In this document: piece by piece, positions 44,501 to 51,042 of the stretch
How the letters are laid out: each line of letters begins with the position of its first letter
How positions within the stretch are numbered: position 1 is the stretch's first letter
Assembly (NCBI GenBank): GCA_900169235.1
Contig: FWCC01000438.1
Coordinates: forward strand, 1 to 51,042
Source: Zarea fungicola
Taxonomy: Eukaryota; Ascomycota; Sordariomycetes; Hypocreales; Cordycipitaceae
DNA length: 51,042 bases
Direction of reading: 5' to 3'
The notes under the pieces: generated by a model
What the model was told of the DNA's origin: nothing
The model's input: the letters and a program-made list of their open reading frames with translations, nothing else
Databases searched by the model: none
Program-made: the position numbers and the translations under genes

Positions 44501-46851
44501 TCTTGTCTGGTCCCATTCAGAAATTGTATTGCACTTGGCATCGACCGCCTCTTCCCGCATTATTTCCTGGCGCCTACGCTGACTGATTTGCTTTAAAATG
44601 AGAATGCAAGGGCTCCCTAATAATAGTTTCATGTGCTTGATTACCAGTACGCTTTGCCAAGACCAAAAAAGACAATAACAGCAGCAACCTATGGCGGTGA
44701 TAATTGTTCCAAATCCCATCAAAGGAATGAACATCTATTAATCTGTACCGAGAGCACAACTATCAAAGTAGTCTCCTTCATGATTAGGACTAGTACTCCG
44801 TAGTCGTGGTCGCTGTTGAGGCCGTTCCTACGTTGTACCAGTATAACCTTGTAATGTACTATCCAGGCACACCAGCGCTAACCGCATTGGTGCCTGGCGT
44901 CGTCTGTTGTATCCGGCTCAATACGGACAAGACCGCACATGCCCCGTTGCAGCCACCTGAATGGATGTAGCCCCTGGCAGAATCATGGCGCAACTCTCAG
45001 ACACACCGGCATCTCAAGCCGGAGCTGAAGCCGGTCCTCTTGCGGCCCTGCCGTTGATGTGCATTGTTGCCGGTCTCCTTTGGCTGTGCGTTCCTGGCAC
45101 GTTGAAGATGCTTGCGTGGGCAGTTTCTTTGCCGCTCATATCAGGATACTAGTCGCGTTTTCCACCGGGGTTCTCGGAAATGGCAGTTAAGCCACAAACC
45201 CGCACATCCCACCCCTTTGGTCTGTTCTGTTTACTGATACTCTGTATCGCGTGCTCACCCCATCAGGTTTTTCTGCTCTCGTGCCACCCTGCCAAGCGTG
45301 GCACTTTGACCCTCTCTCCTTGGGGTGGCCCCCTGCTCGGCAAAAGTCGAACAAGAATTCCGGTGATGTGAGGTAGCATGACGACTGTATTTTATGCATA
45401 TTTGATACGATTTTGCAAGATTATCTACACGGTATTACCGGCGAACCTTGCTAGCGTTTTACAGAAACGTTTTCGAAACACAATGCTTTGTCGTCTCGCA
45501 GAAACTGGGAACTACTATCAATTGGATTTGCCTTGCTCGTCGCTCGCTAAGATCAGTCATACACTGCTAGACAAGGTACAGCTGCCAAGACGACTAACGC
45601 CGTTGGCAATAACCACCCGCCTCGGGCCTATGCTTCTGACTAGCCCCAGCTCATTTCTTGGCATGCATCTGTGATTTGAACTGGTCAAAAATCGGGCCTA
45701 CAATCAAACGCCAAAAGGAACACTATTTCCGCCCGTGAGGCGAAGTCGCTCAGCGAATGTACGATACAATGGGCCAAGAAGGTGCAAGTGCTGATAAAGG
45801 CTTGGCGACTCTCTTGGCGTCTTGGCAATTTCGCTACCATGCTTGTTATTTTCTTTACTTCCACAGGCATGTTACCCAAAAACTTTTCGCACCTTTGAGG
45901 CGGCTAATAGAGGGAGGATGGACTCTAACAAGCCCTCGTGGCACATACGCAAGGTTGCAGCCGTGCAGATGTGGTTTCATCACAACTCAAGACCCCCTAC
46001 TCAGTTGGCTAGTCGAGCCCCTTAAACCAACTCGATACCCGCCATCTGTCTCCCGAATTAGTTATTCCCATAGTTTGTGGGAAAGATGTCAAACACAGCA
46101 GCCGGTTGACTGCATTTACCCCATGACAAAATACACAGATGACTCAAGCACGCTACTACTAGAAGGAAGGAACAGCGCCTGACTGGCTAGTTAGGAACCA
46201 GAAACAAACAAAGGACAGACAATTCAATAAAGAGTGACTGAAGGGCGAAAAAAAAAAAAGAATCAAACTTCTCACTAGAGCCACTCCACGAGACTCGAAC
46301 TTGGCCTGGGCGCCACCTCTCTGTAGTTTCCCAAATTACTGGTACAGCTGGCTCTTGTTGTATGTAAATCTGGCCTGAGGGAAATGTCCGACGACTACTC
46401 TCTGTGCTGGTGTATATTTAAACCTGGCATTTCGTATCAATTCACCCCCAGCTCTGAGGGGCTTTCCTGACCGCTCCACTCCACCATCCACCCCCGGGAC
46501 TAAAATGGTCTGGTGGCGGCAACATCTTGCTTGGGACTGATAGTCAAGTCTCCTCTACCAGTACTCAACGGCACGGAGAGTTCTGGCGGCACACAACGCT
46601 TGCGCCGCCAAGGACAGTTCCACCTCGACTTTGACTTGACCATATTGTCGGAGCAGTCTGGGAAGACGTACGTCTCCAACTGGATCGTCGCCGAACTCTA
46701 CGCGTTGATGACTCTTCTGGTTTTTCCTTTATTCCCGTCCATTCCTTCATTGATTTTCTTACTTGCCATTCCCCAAAAAGTCAAGCACACCCTTTCTTCA
46801 ATCTCCCTGTTTGAATTGGTCCTCTAGGGTCATTCCCAGCGAATACTCAAA
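41572..46851. other. 5.3-kb gene-poor region
   Basis: The left 1 kb is the leader and promoter of the minus-strand transporter gene; it is pyrimidine-rich on that strand and includes a GA/TC repeat. The rest has many short ORFs on both strands. The most protein-like is a minus-strand frame 44365-44018 that starts at GTG and has no recognisable family, and a plus-strand frame 45757-46182. Neither is supported enough to call. A TACTCCGTA motif lies at 44794. Confidence 0.45.
41961..41990. repeat. GA/TC microsatellite in the transporter leader
   Basis: Two short GAGAGA runs separated by CGACA, reading as TC repeats on the minus strand upstream of the transporter start. Pyrimidine tracts are usual in fungal promoters and leaders. 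Confidence 0.6.
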
Positions 46852-48708
46852 ATGCCACTCTTTTCATTAAAACGTCGCTCGTTACTGATACCTGCCTTTT
46901 GTTTCTTTCTTGTTTTTACATTGCTTGCACTTGATGAGTCCATGCAACCGGTGAGTAAACTTATGGCCCCGAAATGGCGGAGTTATTGGAAGTCTCACAG
47001 TTATTTTTAGGGCCGTTTCGCCAGAATCGTCACAAGCAAGTCGTCATCATCAAGCGCCGCCAAGCCAAAGCCATCGCACTCGAAGTTTCACTACCTCGTC
47101 CCCGCGAGCACAGCAAACGTAAAGCTCTGCTACAACATCGTCTCCGCCGCTGCCAACAGGTACCCAGCGCCGCTACTCCTAGGATGGAAGGGCAAAGGCG
47201 AAATGGACGCTGCTGAGACGCACTTGGCCAAGCTGCGCACCATCCAGAAATACCTCCAGGCCCTACCCGCAGAGGATGACGACGACCTTGTCCTCATCAT
47301 CGACGGCTACGACATCATGCTGCAGCTCCCTGTGGAAATCATGATTGAGCGCTACTTCACGATTAGGCAGGATGCTGATGCTCGACTTGCTGATCGCTTT
47401 AACATGACTGTCAGCGAGTTGCACAAGAAGGGTATGCGCAACACAATCTTCTGGGGCGCCGACAAGCTCTGCTGGCCAATCGAATGGGCCGCGCCGCGCT
47501 GCTGGGTCGTCCCAAGCTCGCATCTCGGTGATCATGCCTTTGGCCCCAACCAGGGCGATGGTAGCATGTCCACCAACGACCCAAAGTGGCTCAACTCTGG
47601 CACGGTTCTGGCTCCCGTCGGCGACCTGCGGACATACATTAACATCACCATGGCCGAGATTGCGCGTACCTACGACCCCGAATTTGAGAATAAGGAGTCG
47701 GACCAGTTCTATCTGGCCAATGTATGGGCCCGCCAGGAGTACCAGCGGGCCAAGAAGCTACAGGCCCTTCACGAGACCCCTGAACGCGCGAAATGGCTCG
47801 CTGGTGACGATGATCACAAGGTGCCTGACCCCGAGACGATTCCCGGTGAGCAGACCGAGTTCCACGTCGCCATTGAGTACGAGTCGTCGCTATTCCAAAC
47901 CAAGTCGGGCTACGAGTCCTTCATCGGGTACATGAAGTTTGACCAGCCCGGCTACACGGCACGGATGGAAAAAGACATGTTTGACGCAGGCGCCTCTTTT
48001 GTTCCCTACTCCATCTCGATGCCGGCCGCCGTGTACGCAGCCCTGGTCAAAGTCTACGAGGCGGCGGTTCAGCCATCTGGTGCTAGTGTACGCTCCAGCA
48101 GTGCAAGATCAGCGCTGCCGCACCGGGGCCGAAGAGGCACCCACACCGACGCTGCTGACGACGTCGGCCTCGAAAAAAGCACAACCACCACCACCACCGC
48201 CACCACCAGCACAAGCAATCTCAACAGCCGCAGCCGTTTATCCGCAACGGAGTGGATCCAATCTGTTAATCTTGGAGTCAACTTTATTACGCGTCACATC
48301 TATGCCCTCTGGCACTGCACAGGAGGCAAGGAGTTTATTGACGAAGAATACCGCTGGCTCTGGTTTTATCCCTTCGCCGCGTCGCTGCTGCGCGCCAATG
48401 CACTGGCCTCGCGCGCCGCCGAGGTGCTCACGCCCTCGCCCTTGGATGGCCGCGAGTGGATACCTCGCCACTTCTATCCTGCCGATGACCTGCAGAAGCC
48501 ACTGCCCGGCAGCGAGTACGGTGGTGCGTTTACAGACTTTGAGGAGGAGGAGTTTCTGTCATTTGGGCAGCTGTGCGGTGAATATCAAGACGTACTCTTT
48601 GCAGGAGAAATGGGTCCACCGCCAGAGGCAAAGGCAGAAGAGGCCAAGGCAGAGGAGGCCAAGTCTGAAGAGACCAAATCTGGAGAAACAGAGTCGAAAA
48701 CTGAGTAA
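46852..48708 (+). CDS. Type II membrane protein with PLOD-like glycosyltransferase domain
   Basis: Two exons, 46852-46950 and 47011-48708, with a 60-nt GTGAGT...TAG intron, give 598 residues. Exon 1 encodes a short basic N-terminus and one membrane helix (SLLIPAFCFFLVFTLLAL), so the rest should face the Golgi or ER lumen. The domain carries LVLIIDGYD (Asp131/Asp134, a DxxD metal/nucleotide motif), IFWGADKLCWP (about 179-189), PKWLNSG (224-230) and KESDQFYL. These correspond to the glycosyltransferase domain of lysyl hydroxylase/PLOD proteins. Sugar transfer is inferred; donor and acceptor are unknown. A Ser/Thr/Pro-rich insert of about 60 residues (about 385-445) and a C-terminal run of AKAEE-like repeats are low complexity. 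An alternative acceptor at 47000 would break the frame. Confidence 0.82.
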
Positions 48709-49323
48709 AAGAAAGAGGACGAGATGACCATTTTGAAAAATACAACACGATACCTTCTTCTCTTCATTTGTTTTTGGCAACATGTATGATTTTTTTTTAG
48801 ATGTACCTAGCCCTGGGAGGTTTCATGTTGCATTTTTCATTTCCTTGTCCGCAACGCATTCCATACAGACGTACTAGCATACTTATATTTTATTGTATAA
48901 TTAAACAAAGAGCAAATAAAAGCTTCAATCATGAATTTATCCAAAATAAATACACGTTTTCGCCATCTACAATAGTCGAGCGTTTTTCAAGCAAATCGGT
49001 TCAACTCTGTTTTTATCTTTCGTTATAGCTAGTTGCTTGCGGTGCAAATTCTTGACCAAACTAGATTAAGCCAGGCCCAGGGATTAAACATTGTGTAACA
49101 GCCAAATTGCAGAAATAGAAACAAACTCCCATAATGCCATTGACCTTGTCAAAACGCCGTACGTGCCGCAAAACAGAATGGCACCTCAAATAGCCAGCAA
49201 ATCCACTTCCTCGTGTAAAACACACCTGTCTTGTGCGTAGCGCATGATTTCATCGCTTCATGAATTGCAAAAGAAGAAAGAAAAAAAGGTAAGAAAAGAG
49301 GGAGGTCATTAGTGTGAGCCTCC
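48709..49323. other. Convergent 3' flanks
   Basis: AT-rich intergenic DNA between two convergent stop codons, with T and A runs suited to transcript ends. No gene is seen. Confidence 0.5.
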
Positions 49324-50627
49324 TCAAAATAGCACCGGTTTCATTGTCAGCACCTGGGTATACTCAGACACCCACCTCCGAATTCCGGCATTGCTTTCCA
49401 GCAGGCCATCGATCTGTGCCTGGAGCATCTTCACCTGCTCTTGTTGTGTCTTGTATTTGTTCTCCATTCGCAAAATAACATCTTTGGGATCCATGGTCAT
49501 TGCAACCTTGGCCGCCTCTTTCGCCTTATTCCAGGTGTCCCCGTCCACCTCCATGACGTCCCCGTCTCCATTACTACCAACTTCCGGCTTCCCTCCAGAA
49601 ATCTCAGTCTGTATCAATCCATTCAGTAAAAGGCCACCACCGCCACCAGAGTCAGCCTCATCAAGCATAGACTCCCTCTTAATCACTCTTCCAAGCCTGC
49701 GCCTCTCCTTGCTCAGCGTCATGATCGAAATCTTCCTCTTCCTCGGCGTCGGCATCCCCATCGTGCCATCCAACACACCCCGAATCGTGTCACGGTCCTC
49801 GGGCACGACCCCTTCCCACGCATCCTCCTTGGCCAGGGGATACCGCGCCGCAAACTCCAGGGCCCATTTCTGCCGGAAGCACACCGCGGGGCCATACATG
49901 GCCCTCATCACCATGAACTGGCCCCATGTCGGCACGAGCTTGTTTAGGCGCAGCGTCCGTGGGAGGTAGTGGTTCGTGAACACCGCCGTGGAGCGCGTCA
50001 CGCGCGCCCGGCACAGGTTCTCCAGGAACGAGCGCTGCATCTCCTCGTTCCACCGCCCGGCCTCGGCCTCCCAGCACTCCTTGAGGCGCACAAAGACGGC
50101 CCTGTCGATGGGGTTGGCGCCCTCTGGCAGGACGCTGAAGACGGCCTCCGCGGGCAGCGGCGGCGGCGGCGGGTTCTGGGCATCTGCAAAGGCGGCGATG
50201 GCCAGGAGGGGGACGTCGTCGCTGCCGCCGTTGCTGCCGGCCGCTTCGCTGCGCGCCTTGAACGCGGCTGCCTCTCTCTGTGCCTCGCCAATCACAGAGG
50301 TCTTTTGTCTCTGGCGCGGCTTGCCGGCTGGTCTGGCTGTTCGAGGCTTTGCCACCCGAGATTGGGCACCGGTCGGGTTGCTGCTGGTTGAAGCAGCTGG
50401 TTTATCCTTTGCCGGCTGCTTCGAATTCCGCTGCGTTTTCTGGCTGCTGGCGTTGGGGCTGCTCGGCTTCGCGGTTGCTGCCGTCGTTTCTGCTGCGGCC
50501 GTGGTGATGGTTTCGCCACCCGTAGCGCTAGAATGGCCAATTTGTTCCAAATCAGTGTTCAACTCAAGGAAATAGTTAAAAAGAGCGAGGAACTCAGAAC
50601 GAACCGGTCAGCTGGTTCCGTCTTCAT
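49324..50627 (-). CDS. Unrecognised fungal protein, probably nuclear
   Basis: The long minus-strand frame has no usable ATG near its conserved part. The best model adds a 23-nt first exon, 50627-50605 (MKTEPADR), spliced by a 77-nt intron to 50527-49324, giving 408 residues. The donor is GTTCGT (weak) and the acceptor CTAG, and the frame joins as CG+C. Residues 10-110 are Ala/Thr/Ser/Lys-rich and disordered. A Trp/Phe-rich folded core follows (FVRLKECWEAEAGRW, ARVTRSTAVFTNHYLP, WGQFMVMRAMYGPAVCFRQKW). A basic patch (TPRKRKISIM, ERRRLGRVIKRE) looks like a nuclear localisation signal. A coiled coil (ENKYKTQQEQVKMLQAQI) is near the C-terminus. I do not recognise the family and assign no function. 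The coding frame is well supported; the start is less so. Confidence 0.72.
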
Positions 50628-50930
50628 GTTTTTCTCTTAATGAATCGTCGAAGAGATTTGGCTCTTGAATGTGCTATGCGGAGCGATTGAAGTTGATAAA
50701 CAGGATAAAGGGTGATGGATGGAAGAGAAAGTAAGTGAGAGAGCTAGAAAGAAAGCAAGAAAGGTTTAAATAGAAGACTGTGATGCTGCTTCGTTGATGT
50801 GAGTGTGAGGATGGTGATTGAAGCGCACGGATCGAGGAAGCCGCTTTTTGGCCAACAACCTGTGCTTCAAACAGAATCAACGGTTGATGTAATCTTCCTT
50901 GTTTCTTTTATTTACACTTCCATTTCGAGT
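50628..50930. other. Upstream region of the unrecognised minus-strand gene
   Basis: Leader and promoter of the preceding gene, purine-rich on the plus strand (50700-50765), which means pyrimidine-rich on the transcribed sense. No additional gene is seen, apart from the possible stop codon of a frame entering from the right edge. Confidence 0.45.
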
Positions 50931-51042
50931 TTTCGTTATTTTCATTATTTTCGTTGTTTCTGTTGTTTCTGTTGTTTCTGTTGTTTCTGTCGTTTCTGTT
51001 GTTTCTGTTGTTTCTGCTATCTCTGCTATCTCTGCTGTTTCT
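50931..51042. repeat. 9-nt-period tandem repeat at the window edge
   Basis: About twelve units of TTTCTGTTG-like 9-mers run from 50931 to the end and continue beyond it. Early units read TTTCGTTAT and TTTCATTAT, and later ones CTCTGCTAT, so the array is degenerate at both ends and uniform in the middle. On the minus strand two frames are open across it; one reads RNN/RDS-type triplets to a TAA at 50910-50908, the other ETT/EIA-type triplets. It may be the 3' end of a gene lying outside the window, or a noncoding minisatellite. Confidence 0.8.

Noticed and set aside
46270..46335. tRNA-like minus-strand segment with GTTCGAGT and a 7-bp TGGCTCT/AGAGCCA pairing
   Set aside because: The T-stem does not pair, the spacing from T-loop to the would-be acceptor stem is 9 nt instead of 5, and no regular anticodon arm forms.
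46513..46827. 104-codon plus-strand ORF just before the PLOD-like gene
   Set aside because: Its frame does not start at an obvious conserved Met and does not join the downstream exon; it most likely lies in the leader or promoter.

Overview
The window is nuclear DNA of a filamentous ascomycete. Short GT-AG introns of about 50-210 nt with CTAAC/CTGAC-like branch points interrupt most genes. Genes lie on both strands without operons, and the gene set is typical of Pezizomycotina, most likely Sordariomycetes (Hypocreales is a guess from protein flavour only). I see no bacterial, viral, CRISPR or intact transposon sequence. No convincing rRNA or tRNA gene was found.

Layout, left to right. 1-12.6 kb: a Psr1-like plasma-membrane CTD-family phosphatase (+), Sec61 beta (+), a large glycosyltransferase with a Vps13/Atg2-like segment and ubiquitin-interacting motifs (+), a small Cys-rich protein (+) and a zinc-ribbon protein (-). 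13.4-16.4 kb: RNase P/MRP subunit Rpp1 (+), convergent with a secreted Ser/Thr/Pro-rich protein (-). 18.8-21.8 kb: a decayed secreted alpha/beta hydrolase (+) and a DUF1295 membrane reductase-like protein (+). 23.8-27.0 kb: Mediator subunit Med8 (-) and choline sulfatase (-). 30.8-39.4 kb: an IQGAP (-), divergent from an Rmd8/Sif-type DUF155 membrane protein (+). 40.3-41.6 kb: a triose-phosphate-translocator-type transporter (-). 46.9-50.6 kb: a type II membrane protein with a PLOD-like glycosyltransferase domain (+), convergent with an unrecognised nuclear-looking protein (-). A 9-nt-period repeat runs off the right edge.

The intact genes are mostly housekeeping: secretion, RNA processing, transcription, cytokinesis, transport and glycosylation. 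There is no sign of a biosynthetic cluster or co-regulated system. Gene-poor stretches of 2.0-5.3 kb lie at 16.4-18.8, 21.8-23.8, 27.0-30.8 and 41.6-46.9 kb. The most distinctive observations are the glycosyltransferase fusion with its GC-AG intron and overlapping upstream ORF, the three-lesion hydrolase pseudogene, the 14-IQ-repeat IQGAP with an unusual GAP-domain residue pattern, and several tiny first exons that single-exon ORF calling would miss.
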